Assembly: GCA_022575985.1 (NCBI GenBank)
Contig: JAKSXM010000132.1
Span: 8,432,001 to 8,496,000, forward strand
Source: Anagrus nilaparvatae
Taxonomy: Eukaryota; Arthropoda; Insecta; Hymenoptera; Mymaridae
Length of the DNA stretch: 64,000 bases
Direction of reading: 5' to 3'
In this document: positions 1-11,098 of the stretch, in pieces
Layout of the letters: each line of letters starts with the position of its first letter
How positions within the stretch are numbered: the first letter of the stretch is position 1
Program-made: the position numbers and the translations under genes
The notes under the pieces: model-generated
Told to the model about the DNA's origin: nothing
Databases searched by the model: none
Seen by the model: the letters and a program-made list of their open reading frames with translations, nothing else

Positions 1-2185
1 ACTCGCTGTATTATTAGGGTGGAGAGATTTTAATTATTATACATAAATTTTTTTTATTTTTATCAAAGATAACTTCATTTAATCCTAAAAAACTCAATTT
101 ATTAACGGGTTCGTATTTAATATAAAACATTTCGTCGGATTTTGTTTGTAAGTTATTTTTTAAACAAATTCGAAACCTTTTTGATGAAATATCATTAGGT
201 TTCTATGTTGAAAAACAGCAAAATCCGTACTTTTACTTTTTTTGCTTTTGACTTCTTTAGTTTTCGAGGAATGGACAGTCAAAAGTTTAAATTCTACATA
301 AAAAAAATGTTTTTAGTATTTTATAATTATCCAAATTTTTCGATTACGGCTCTCGGTTATTCATTCACTATTTTACAACCACTATCTTTAAAGTATAAAA
401 ATCGACATGCAAAACTAGAACTGTTTTTAAGATCAGTTTGGCACCAGAAAATGAAACAAAAAATTGAAAAAGTTTATTTGTTTTTAACAAATTTGAATGA
501 AAAATAGTGCGTTATCAGTCTCTAACTACAATTTTGGATAATCAGGTCACACCTTACCTGTTGCTGACTCTAACCTCAAAATATTACTTGTTCTCCAAAA
601 ATCCACCACCAGCACTGACACGTGGCTCATAATTACAAGGGGATGCAAAGTATAATATTATTTTAACGGTTCTTTTGACTTTTTAGATCGTTGTCAAGTT
701 ATCACTAAAAAATCATTTTAATATATTTCTTAAAAAATATAAGTGATCAATATCGATATTATTTATATTACCAAGCAGCTGCTAAATTCAAAAAAAAATT
801 TTTTTCTGACGGGTAGGTATATTTAACCATATTTAAAATAATGACTTTATAATAATAATTATTATTTATTTAAATATCTAATATAGGTTATGTAATTCTA
901 AAAAAATTTTTCAAATTTATTACAAAAAATAATACAATTTTTTTTTTTTGAACTTAACCCTTTTATTATTTTTGTTTATTTTTTCATACATAAATAAGAT
1001 CAAAAGAATTCTTAATCTCAGTTATTGATATATTTAATGTAAAAATATTTAGATTTCTATAAAAACAAAAAAAATTTTTGTATTCCAAAAAAAAATCAAT
1101 AAAATTTTGACACGTTTTTTTTGTATTTTTCAAAAAAAAAAAAAAACAATAACCAAAATTTTTTAAATGTGAAACAAGAAGCTAAAATAACAATAAGTAA
1201 AATGGATTGGTATTGTTTGAAAAGAGTATAATATGCAATGAAAGAATATAATAACGCACTTTACCTTACTTAAACATAATAACATAAAAAAAATAAAATC
1301 ATCATGGTCCGGTGGTCCAGAACGCAGAATCCTTAAAAAATCATCCAATTGTTATTTTACAACAATTAAGGTTTTTCTTGTAGCTTATTTTTTTTTTTTT
1401 ACTTTTGTTTTCTTTTTAACCTAAAAATGGTTAGGGTATAGTGCACAATAAAATTTTTTTTTACAAAAGTACCGCGAGTTTAAAAAATACCGGCAGGCGA
1501 TCAAGGAAAAAAATTATCGAAGCGTGAAACCGCGCGCGTGCTCGCGGGGGTCCGTTTAATAATTCGTTACTTTTTAATATTAAAAAAAAATGATTTTTAT
1601 TGTTATTATTATTTTTTATTAACACCTTGTGGTTAGTTTATTATTTATTGTAATAATTCAATGGGTGAAAATGATATCGAAATTTTTGCTTTGTTTTGAT
1701 TTTGGTTATTTTTTTTTGAATCTTACAATTATCGGTTTTTGTTCGTTTGAATATTAAAAAAAAAGAATTTAGCTCAACTCGGGTTAATGCGTGAAATCAA
1801 TTTTATTTATTCAAATTAAATTTAATTTGTGTGTAATTAATTTTTAATTCAATAAAAAATGGTTTTTTAAATATCATCTAATTTTAATTATTTCTTTTAT
1901 TAAGTTATGTAATTTTTAGAAAAATTAATAATCACTTTTTTTTTTACTTTTTGATTGAAATTCATGGAAAAATACGGTTTTTTGAGCAAGCTTTTGAAAT
2001 ATAGGACTAGGAATTAAAGTGAAATTTGGAATAGAATATTTTTTTACTATGTGATAAAAATATTCAAAATTCTGAGTAAAGTGTAAGTTTTATTTGGTTA
2101 CGATTTTTTGGATCTAAATGCAGTCTAAGGTTACTAATTTTAGTTCAGGAATGGAACTTCAAAATACATGCGATATATATACAAT
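1..2185. other. A+T-rich non-coding stretch
   Basis: No gene or repeat family could be recognised. Homopolymer A and T runs dominate. A short G+C-rich patch near 1490-1555, with a CGCGCGCG-like core, stands out from its surroundings but has no open frame. A 100-codon open frame at 205-507 has no motif and low-complexity composition, so it is not called. Confidence 0.6.
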
Positions 2186-3083
2186 TCGCTATAATTTTAA
2201 TTTTAAAAAAAGTAGCGAATGATGGATCAAGAGTAGCAAATAATGGCAAATTCATGAAAATTCTCAAAAAAGCAGTTTTACCTTCGCAAAAAAAACTACT
2301 TGTCAAAAAAAAAAAAAATAATATTTTTTATGAACTTCAGATACTATATTTAGTAGAGTTTTTTAATACAAACACTAAGCACTTTTTTGGGAATGAGTGA
2401 AATCACTTGAAACTTTTTGCATCCGCTTCATTTTGGCACCAATAAAAAATGTTACATATCAAACTTCTTTGGTCAGACCCCCGAGGGGGGCGGTTTGCCC
2501 CCGTTTGGGGGGTGAAAAGAAGAATTAAAAAAAAATAATACAAATCGATTAATTTTTTGATTCTAAGACAAAAATGTAGAATAATATTTTTCATGAAAAT
2601 GCATCCCTTGCCAGTTACAGTCCTTAGAAATTTGATATTTTGAAAATTAAGTTTTTTAATAGACGCGAGATTCAAATGTTTTTAAGGTCTATAACTGACA
2701 AGGGATGCATTTTCATAAAAAATGTTATTTTACATTTTTGTCTTATAATAAAAAAATTAATCGATTTGTAGTGTTTAAAAAAAATTTTTTTTCACCCCCC
2801 AAACGGGGGCAAACCACCCCCCTCGGGGGCCTGACCAAAGAAGTTTGATATGTAACATTTTTTATTGGGGCCAAAATGAAGCGAATGCAAAAAGTTTCAA
2901 GTGATTTCACTCATTCCCAAAAAAGTGCCTAATTTCCTACAAATCATGTATTAAAAAACTCTACTAATTAATGTCTTGAAAATAAACTAAATTTATTACT
3001 ATATAGTTTTGATTATTATTTCTCATTATTTGCTCATTTTTAGGTACGATTTATGAAGTTTTTTAACGTAAAAATTAGCGAAT
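2186..3083. repeat. Long palindromic (foldback) element
   Basis: Two arms are inverted copies of each other. The best-matching part runs from TAGTAGAGTTTTTTAATACA at 2351 to its complement ending at 2966. It includes G-rich/C-rich tracts (CCCCCGAGGGGGG near 2478, and its inverse near 2817) and an inner pair around GAAAATGCATCCCTTG (about 2596 and 2698). The loop is only about 85 bases, near 2613-2695. Weaker matching (ATTCGCTA near 2186, AGCGAAT near 3077) extends the arms outward. There is no transposase, so this is probably a non-autonomous foldback or MITE-type element. No convincing target duplication was found. Confidence 0.8.
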
Positions 3084-3089
3084 CGTAAA

Positions 3090-6000
3090 ATCTAGGACAA
3101 GAGGTGGAACATGCTCGGAATACTTTTCAATATACCAAAACACTATTTTTATATGAATATTGCATTTCTAATAGCGAATGCTGTAGTTTCATGTTGTTTG
3201 ATTAGTGAATATTTTAGAAATACTTAATTTATTATTTTGGTAGTTTATACTTATTTAAAAAATTTTCGCAAATTTTTTACTGCTTGATGCCAAATTTTGT
3301 AATTAAAAACGTAACGTATAGGTGTAATTGCTGTGTAATTGTATATTATAATTTAGCAAAAACAATTCCAAAAAGGCCCATTTCTTATTTACGGGATCAC
3401 AAAATTCATATTTAGTAATTCGATGTACTTTAGTGGTAAAATAGTAAAATAAAAAATAAATTAGTAAAAATATTGTTAACATTAAAAAATCAAGCCTTTT
3501 TCCCTTACAATATCATTTATTATCCTTAAATTGGACCACATTAGGTCAAAAATTTAAGTACTTTCTGATTCAAATCGACATATTCATTCTACATAAAACT
3601 GATTCATGATTTATCATAATTTAAAAAAACATAAAAATAATCATAAAATACAAAATTCTTTGATTAAATAAGTTGTAAATAAAACCCAAACAAACAAAAA
3701 AATTACAAGACAAATACAAAAAATATTATTTTTCATTAAAAAAAATCAAAAAATATCTCCTAAATCTAAAAAAATTGACTCATTATAGGCGCCATTTTAC
3801 CCGGTAAATTACACAAAAATATTATCGATTGTATTAATAATGATGTTTTTTTATAGCCTAAAACATAATTATTACGTTACCGCCTATGAATTATAGAATT
3901 TCGTATCATTAATATAATAAAAAAAACAGAATTTCAACCATAATTTTTGACTTAAAGTATCGTATAAATACCAACTTCAATAACACCTGGTCATTTATAA
4001 TTAAACATAAAAAAACATTTTAGCTTTTTAACCCCTTTTATTTTCTGCAAAAAGGGGTTTTTTTATGTTAGTATTAAATAAAATTAATTACTAAAAAAAA
4101 AATTTTAATATTTTTAATTCGTATTAGCGAAATTACTTTAATCTACTTAAAAAGGAAATAGACACCGACGTCTAGTGTATTTGCTTTTATAATTATGAAT
4201 TATGTCTTAAAATTTTATTTATTTGAATATTAAGAGAGAAACGCGTGTCAAACACACGCCAAAGAAATGTGAGTAGTCATTTTTTTTAGAAGCGTGTTGG
4301 ATTCATTTATTCAAGGATTATTTCGTCATTTCTTTATTATCTTTGTTTTTATGAATGAATACTTTTTTTTTTTATTATCAAATTTTTTTATTTGTATTTT
4401 GACTCAGGAATAAATAGATAAATTTTATATGTGTTGATCCATTTATTTCTTTTTTTATGTATGAGATTGCATAATCGAATGCAATAAAGAAAATTTCATT
4501 TTTTTATGTTTTTTTCTAAGTAAAAAAATTTTTTTTACTAAAGTATAGGCGTATTAATAATTATATGTTGCAATAAAAATATAAAAAAAGAAAGTTTTTT
4601 TAGAGTATTCATTAATTTAAAGATTTCCAAAAATTTTATAAATTTTATCATTTGTATCGTTAATAATTGTTATGATTAATGATGTTTGTTAATAATGACA
4701 TTTTTTGGAAGTAACACTTCAGAATTTTTTATTTGATTTTTCAGAAATTATTGAGAAAAAATTTAGTTTTTTTATAATAATTCATTTTTTTCTGTAAATT
4801 TAACCAGATTTTATCAGTGACTGGTATTGCAAGTATTTCCTGGCCATAACTACTGGTTCATTCTTTATTTTTTTGGCCATAGTACTTAATCCATGGCAAA
4901 ACGATAAAAATGTACTCTTATATTTTGGAACTGCTAATCTGTAACATGTTGACTACTCGTTCACTGTTCTTTCACTTAAGTTCTATGTGGATTAAATTGG
5001 GTGTTCTCCTGAAACTGAATCCGGAGTCCATTTTCACCTAAAAATGACAGATTAATTGTTATTAACAACTTATTGGAAAATTGGACAATAATTTAAAATC
5101 ATTAATTTGTAAGAATTTGTTAATAACATAAATGAATAGGTAATTTTTTGGATGAAATCAACCAGAGATTTGTGTTTAGCAGATCGAAAAACATTTGATA
5201 ATTTGCACCACAAATTTCAACGATTTTTCGCTTAAATAATTTATAAATAATTAAATATCCCTGAAATAAAATCAGTCTTATCAGGTCAAATTACATAAAA
5301 ATTATTTGATCTCTCTTTAAAATTTGGAAAAATATTAAGTTAATACTTCAGCTCTTTCAAAAAATTTAAACAAAAATAAAATTAATTTGTCGCAAGCGAA
5401 ATTTCTCTCTATAACATACTGGTTTAACACGTAACCATTTTCCTTCAAGGCTTTACCCAATACTAATTCAAAAAAAATTTCAAATATTTAAATACATGAC
5501 TAAAAATGAGATATTTGGCAAAAAACAGAGGCGTTAAAATTTAAAAAATATATATTAAAACTCCAATACACGCACTTTGGATCAAATAATAATTTTTCAG
5601 CCTATATAATTTACATCAATTTTATATTTGTATCAATTTTATCTTTCATCTAAACAATTTAATTTCATACTTCTTTATCTTGACATCTTATAATAATCTC
5701 GTACACAAAACTGCATTCGAATAAACGTCGAACATAGAAGATATAGTGCAAATCAGGGTACAACAAATTTTAGTATCTGAAATCATTCAATAAACACATT
5801 TGTATTTATAATTGCAATCAGAATCAATAATATAAAACAATTTTTTTGATTACTGAGATAAGATAAAAATGAAATAAGATTTTTGAGGTGGTATTTTATG
5901 TAATATAGTCTTCAGGTACCAATTTGGTTTCGTTTTGTTTATGAATTTTTAGTAATTGCAAATACAAAATTAAGTTATTCAGCTTAAAATTTACTTATAA

Positions 6001-7560
6001 TTTCAAGCATTTTTTTAATTTTACCAAAATTAGCTTAAATTTTCAAGCAATCTGTTTCGATTTTGAATCAAAATTTAACATTTGACAATAAAAAAAAATA
6101 GCAAACTAAAATGTGATCATTTTTATCCAATTTTTGATTCCACAATGCCTATAAAATATGAAAAACCAAACTTGTATCTAACACAATATTTCCTTCGATA
6201 TAAGCAACCAAAAAAATAGCTCAAACGCATAAAAAATCATATTTTAAAGGTACTCCACCAATACCCAAAAAACCCCAAAATACATAATTGATTTTTGTGG
6301 TTGATAAAGGTGTCTGAATTATATCTCTCAATACCTATGTTATTATATAATAAGTTTAACGTCCATTATTATTATTATTCTTATACAATCTCATAATCTA
6401 TTATTTTTTTCTTTTACACAAAGATTTTATTTTTTGATATTCATTTCTTATTTACAAAAAAAAAAGGAAAAAATTGTTCAAATAACCAAACATACCGCAA
6501 AAACAAAATCGCTTTAAGTAAATGTTAATTCATGAAAGTAAAAAAAAGTGCCATAAGCATCAAAATATCTCATGATTTTGATCATAAAATAAAATACAGA
6601 GATTTTATTTATTTTTATGTAACATAACTTCAATCTTCTGTATAAGACACTTTACACATAATATATATTCAACTTTGTAAAAAAAAATGTTTAAACAAGA
6701 ACCAATACATATAAAGAAAGACAGGTAAATAACATTCGGTGAATATTTTACGCGTAAGGCAGGCAGCTGTCCAAAAAAGTATAAGAAGATGGGATCACTT
6801 TCAAATTATCCAGGCGACTTGATTTGAATCATCCTTATTTTTTGGATGTACCAGGGCGTTATCTTTACAATATATTCGAGTAAATGGATACTCTTTTGGA
6901 CTTCTATATTCGCGGTTTGCTTTTTGCATCTAATTTTTTTTTTATCCTTGTATTATAATGGTATCAAAAGATTTTTTAAATGCGATTGGAAACCTTTTTT
7001 TCTTATGAGATACTGATGAAGAATATTTAAAAAGACTTTGACATTTTTAGGCTGGATCAATTTAGTTGGTATAATTGTAATAACAATGAAAAAAAGATTT
7101 CTTTTTTGCATATATTTAAGTTGTGATTTTTTGGACCACCATGATCTTTTTTTTGAACTGATTTTGTTTTTTAATTGATAAAAATCTGTTTATTTTTTTG
7201 GAAATAAGGTTAAATATTAGTTAATAGAATAAATTTTATTTACTGTTTTTTACGAAATTAATAATAAAAAAGTCTTTCAAATGCATTTTTTATTTACAAG
7301 ATCTGTGTGTTAAAAATTCAGACTTTTAGGTTATTGTGCTTGAACTGATTAAAAATTCTTTAGCAAATCAAAATTCAAACAGATTAACTTGATTGTGATA
7401 GCTCATGATTAAATAACTGTTAATTTTTTTATTTTAGCTATTTTGATTTACTTGTAAGCAGTGTTAGTTTTATTCCAGAATTGTACGAAATTTTATATGA
7501 AAAATTATAATATAGAAATTTTATTATAGAAAATAATAATTTTTTTTAAGTCTAGAATAT
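3090..7560. other. A+T-rich non-coding stretch
   Basis: Nothing codes convincingly. Two small structures are visible. A short hairpin at about 4030-4062 (AACCCCTTTT facing AAAGGGGTT) lies just upstream of a T run. A second inverted pair is TGTCCAAAAAAGTATAAG near 6770 against GGATACTCTTTTGGAC near 6884. A segment near 5010-5045 (GGAGTCCATTTTCACCTAAA) resembles the repeat units in the element at 8486-10227. Confidence 0.5.
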
Positions 7561-7589
7561 AGAAATCAGAGCTAGGATACTGTGACATG

Positions 7590-8085
7590 CTGTTATCCGT
7601 ATATACGGCATTCGGTGAATGGTTACTAGATGTATTCAGCCGTATCTACGGCAAATTTCAAACGGATCCCGTACATACTTCAGCCGTATGAAAATCCATA
7701 CAGGAAAAATCTATACGGAAACCGTACGCAATATGCCAAGCCGTATTAATGGATGATCTTATACAACTCCTGTATTATTTTTTCCCGTATGAAAATCCGT
7801 ACGGCAAAATCCATTTCGGTAATCGTATAATATATGCCGTAATAATGAGAAATTGTATACGCCTCCCGTATTTATTTATGCCGTATGAAAAACCGAACGA
7901 CAAAAACCAATACAAAACCATATGGCCCCGTATATTTCTCATACGAGCTCGTATGTATATGAGATTGGGTATTTTCATACTGCTGACGGGTCCATGTGCA
8001 GTACGGATTCAAACTTTAACATACTCCCAACGGATCATTATATTACTTGGCCGTGAATACGGGCTGCTGGATGTAAAGAATACAA
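7590..8085. repeat. Degenerate array rich in CCGTAT/ATACGG
   Basis: The words CCGTAT, ATACGG and CGTACGG recur many times, often as small palindromes such as CCGTATATACGG. A longer unit beginning CCGTATGAAAA recurs at 7684, 7785 and 7881, spaced 101 and 96 bases apart, so there is a loose period near 100 bases. The 158-codon open frame across it (7749-8225) is caused by the repeat, which keeps stop codons out, and encodes matching blocks (FPYENPYGK, MPYEKPNDK). Function is unknown. It could be a decayed satellite or the subterminal repeats of a transposon. Confidence 0.65.
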
Positions 8086-8485
8086 AAAAGATATCAATAA
8101 AAAATTTTTTAATTAGATTTAGTGAAATTAATTTTTTAAGAAATTTTTCCGTGACCAAAATACCGCGCAACCTATGTGGCAATATGAGCACCCAACACTC
8201 TAAAGTTAATAAAATTCAAGATTAACCTATTTCTAAGTCTAAAAGAATTAGTCAAGCAACATTACTAATTCTAAAGAAATGAATTGGTCAATATTACGAA
8301 ACTCAAAAAGTACTAATAGCAATTGTTAATAATAATAACGTTATAAAATAAATATTATTTCGATTAATATAGTAATATGAAATTTTAGATACTGTTTCTT
8401 GAAGCTACAACTTATATTTATACTCTTTTGAGGACATTTCACTTGTGAGAATAATATTCGAGGGAATTCACGCGAGAGTCCTATA

Positions 8486-10227
8486 TATATGTTACACCCC
8501 ATCCGTGTAATTGACCAATTCATGAAATGGTCAAGCCCCTTGCCCAATTCATGAATTGGTCAAAAAATAGTAAAAAATTTGACCAATTCATGAACTGGTC
8601 AGAAATATTCAATTTTTTTACACTAGTTGGTCAATATTTAAAATTGAATAATTATAATATTTTAGCATGCATATAAATTATAGCTATAACATAAAACATT
8701 TTAAATGTAAATTATTTATCAGTTTATAATTTTTATTTTACTCTCTAAACACTATTCTGTAAATATATGTCCAAAATTACAGAATAACAGTCTATTGTCG
8801 GTAATACTTATTTTTTACAGTCTATGCTATGTAAATTTCTGAATTACAGAATACAGGATTACGATATCAACCACTCAAATGGGTAAATTGTAAATATACT
8901 GTTAAATATTTTTTAACTATTCAACACTTGGAAAAGTGGTTGCTCTTTAAAAAAAAATAATTAAACGAACTGTAAAAAATGTCAAAAAATTACGTGCATA
9001 TCTTCTATATCCCTTAGAGGGGTGGTGATAGGGTGAACTTTATAAATAAACGAAATTATGAATTTTAGGCCTAAAAATGGTGTCTAGTTGGTACTTTTAG
9101 CTGCTTTTTCCGAATCTGAAGTCCATTTTCACATAAAATCCCTCGGGGGCGCGATATCAACCCCTAAATTGGGGTAAATTATAAATATGCTCGCAAAAAT
9201 ATTTAAACGATTCAAAATTTGAAACAATGGTTATTCTTTAGCAAAAATAACTAGACAAAATCAGTAAAAAATTTCAAAAAATCCCGTGCGTATATAATTA
9301 TTCAACACCTAGCAAGCTATTTTTTTGCGTAATTTTAATAATTTTAAAACATTAAACGTAAATTTACAATTTACCCCATTATAGGGGTTGATATCGCACC
9401 CCCGAGGGGTGGTACGTGAAAACGGACTTCAGATTCGGAAAGAGCAGCCCTAAATACCTACTAGATACCATTTCTAGGTAAAAATTTCAATTAATTCAAG
9501 TACCTAAAAAGTCCATCCCCCACACCCCCATAATTTGCCCCCCCAATGGGGTGAAACAGGTAACAATATTTTTCTTTTCTTTTTTGAGGTTTTTAAAGGT
9601 TCTAGCAATAATTTTTTATAATAATCAACTGTTTTTAGTAGCTAAATAACATTATAAAGAAAGTTCAAAAATTCATTTAAAACATACCCCACTTTGGGGG
9701 TTAATATCGCATCCCCGAGGGGTGGTACGTGAAAACGAAATTCAGATTCGGAAAGAGCAGTCCTAAATACCTACTAGGTACCATTTTTGGCCCGAAATTT
9801 CAATTTTTTCATATAAAAATATGCGAGTGTCCAGGAATTGTCGGTTGGGCGTTAATGGGTTAAATGAGAATATACTGAGAAATATTAATTTTCTAACTAT
9901 ATATTTTTATTAGAAATTTTTTACTTAAAAATTATTTTTAACTTAGACTTGTAATATATTTTTTATTAATATGTATTTTTAATTATTAAAATTATTAAAA
10001 TTAAAAAATATAATAATGACTCCTGTGTACATAAATGTTATTTTTATTCATTCCAAAATTATTGACCAACTAGTGTAAAAAAATTGAATATTTTTGACCA
10101 ATTCATGAAATGGTCAAAATTTTGACCAATTCATGAATTGGACAAGGGGCTTGACCATTTCATGAATTGGTCAAAAAGTTGACCATTTCATGAATTGGTC
10201 AATTACACGGATGGGGTGTAACATATA
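8486..10227. mobile_element. Non-autonomous element with long TIRs built of GACCAATTCATGAATTGGTC palindromes
   Basis: The ends match in inverse orientation over about 150 bp. TATATGTTACACCCCATCCG at 8486 faces its complement ending at 10227. Inside each end lie several copies of a nearly perfect 20-bp palindrome, GACCAATTCATGAATTGGTC, then TTTACACTAGTTGGTCAATA. A TA duplication (Tc1/mariner style) is possible, but the junctions are themselves TATA-rich, so it cannot be fixed. There is no transposase ORF. Clustered palindromes inside TIRs are what transposase-binding sites look like, but that role is inferred. Confidence 0.8.
8863..9790. repeat. Four-copy repeat array, two direct and two inverted
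   Basis: A unit with GATATCAACC followed by GGGTAAATT occurs at about 8863 and 9152 in one orientation. It recurs inverted at about 9370-9420 and 9680-9730. The inverted copies carry CGAGGGGTGGTACGTGAAAA and then a GATTCGGAAAGAGCAG block. Spacing is about 290 bp between the direct copies and about 310 bp between the inverted ones. The region ends near 9863 with GGGCGTTAATGGGTTAA, which matches one end of the TTAA-type miniature family at 19919 and 55287. Confidence 0.7.
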
Positions 10228-10410
10228 CATAAATTGCTATAAATCTAAGAAAATCTTAAGTATATATCGTTGGGATTATCAGACTCCAAGTATTTTTTTT
10301 CCTTTTATTATTTGAAATTCATAAAATTATGAAAATCACTAAATTTTTATAAATAAACAAAAATAAACCATTTGATAAGACTAGAAAAAGTTAAAATAAT
10401 AAGTAAACCA

Positions 10411-10776
10411 CGTGGGGCTACCGTCTTGGAAATCACGAATTTGATTTTAAAAAATTTTTTTTTATTTTTTTCTGATTTTGGCTTGTTTGTACCTCAATCA
10501 TGAATCTTTACTAGTTGAGATGGTTTATTTCCGTCTTGTAATGATTTTTCGTGATTTTTTGTGATTTTTTGTGATTTTTTGTGATTTTTTTCGTGATTTT
10601 TCGCGATTTTTTGCGTCTTATAGCTTTATAACTCACCCTAGACCTCAAAAATCTATTTTTTTACTATTAAATATAATATTTAGCGGTTTTTACCAAACAA
10701 AATCACAAAAAATCACGAGAAATCAAAAAAAATCAAAAAAAATCAAATTTGTGATTTCCAAGACGATAGCCCCTCG
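10411..10776. mobile_element. hAT-like MITE with 8-bp target duplication
   Basis: This 366-bp element begins CGTGGGGCTACCGTCTTGG and ends with the near complement (CGAGGGGCTATCGTCTTGG read inward). It is flanked by exact 8-bp direct repeats GTAAACCA at 10403-10410 and 10777-10784. Eight-base duplications and short G-rich TIRs are typical of hAT elements. The interior has a run of GTGATTTTTT units (about 10540-10605) mirrored by AATCACAAAA and AATCAAAAAA units near 10700-10745. It has no coding capacity; the 69-codon frame inside is repeat sequence. Confidence 0.85.
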
Positions 10777-11098
10777 GTAAACCAAAAGTCTGATTATTTA
10801 TATTACTAAATTGCTTTTCATTTCAAAATGAATAATTCTAAAATACAATTTCTTACATTTTTTAATAGAATTGAAATACTTTACAGAAGCAACAATAATT
10901 TTTTTACTACTTATTTATCCAATTCTACTAAAAAAAAAAATAGATAAACGAATTTTTATAAATTACTTTAAACGTCACATTATACAAGTAAACATAACCT
11001 CCAAAAAAATTTTTTTTTTTATTAATTTCACTAAAGCTGATTAAAAAATTTTTTATTGATTCCTTTTTTGTATTCTTTACATCCAGCAACCCGTAAAT

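Larger units (their letters stand above)
8050..11098. repeat. Outer inverted-repeat pair enclosing nested elements
   Basis: The left arm, about 8050-8130 (GCTGCTGGATGTAAAGAATA and onward), is repeated in reverse complement at about 11020-11098 (TATTCTTTACATCCAGCAAC). The arms are about 75-80 bp and differ at scattered positions. The 3-kb interior holds the element at 8486-10227 and a separate miniature element at 10411-10776. The arms therefore either belong to an older host element or arose by local inverted duplication. No protein-coding gene was seen inside. Confidence 0.7.

Noticed and set aside
205..507. 100-codon open frame on the plus strand
   Set aside because: Phe/Lys/Leu-rich, no motif, no splice context; consistent with chance in A/T-rich DNA.
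4030..4065. Hairpin followed by T run, like a bacterial terminator
   Set aside because: The window is eukaryotic nuclear DNA and no gene ends here; probably a chance or repeat-derived hairpin.
7749..8225. 158-codon open frame, second longest uninterrupted non-transposon frame
   Set aside because: It runs across the CCGTAT/ATACGG array; its repeated peptide blocks come from the DNA repeat. No domain or signal peptide.
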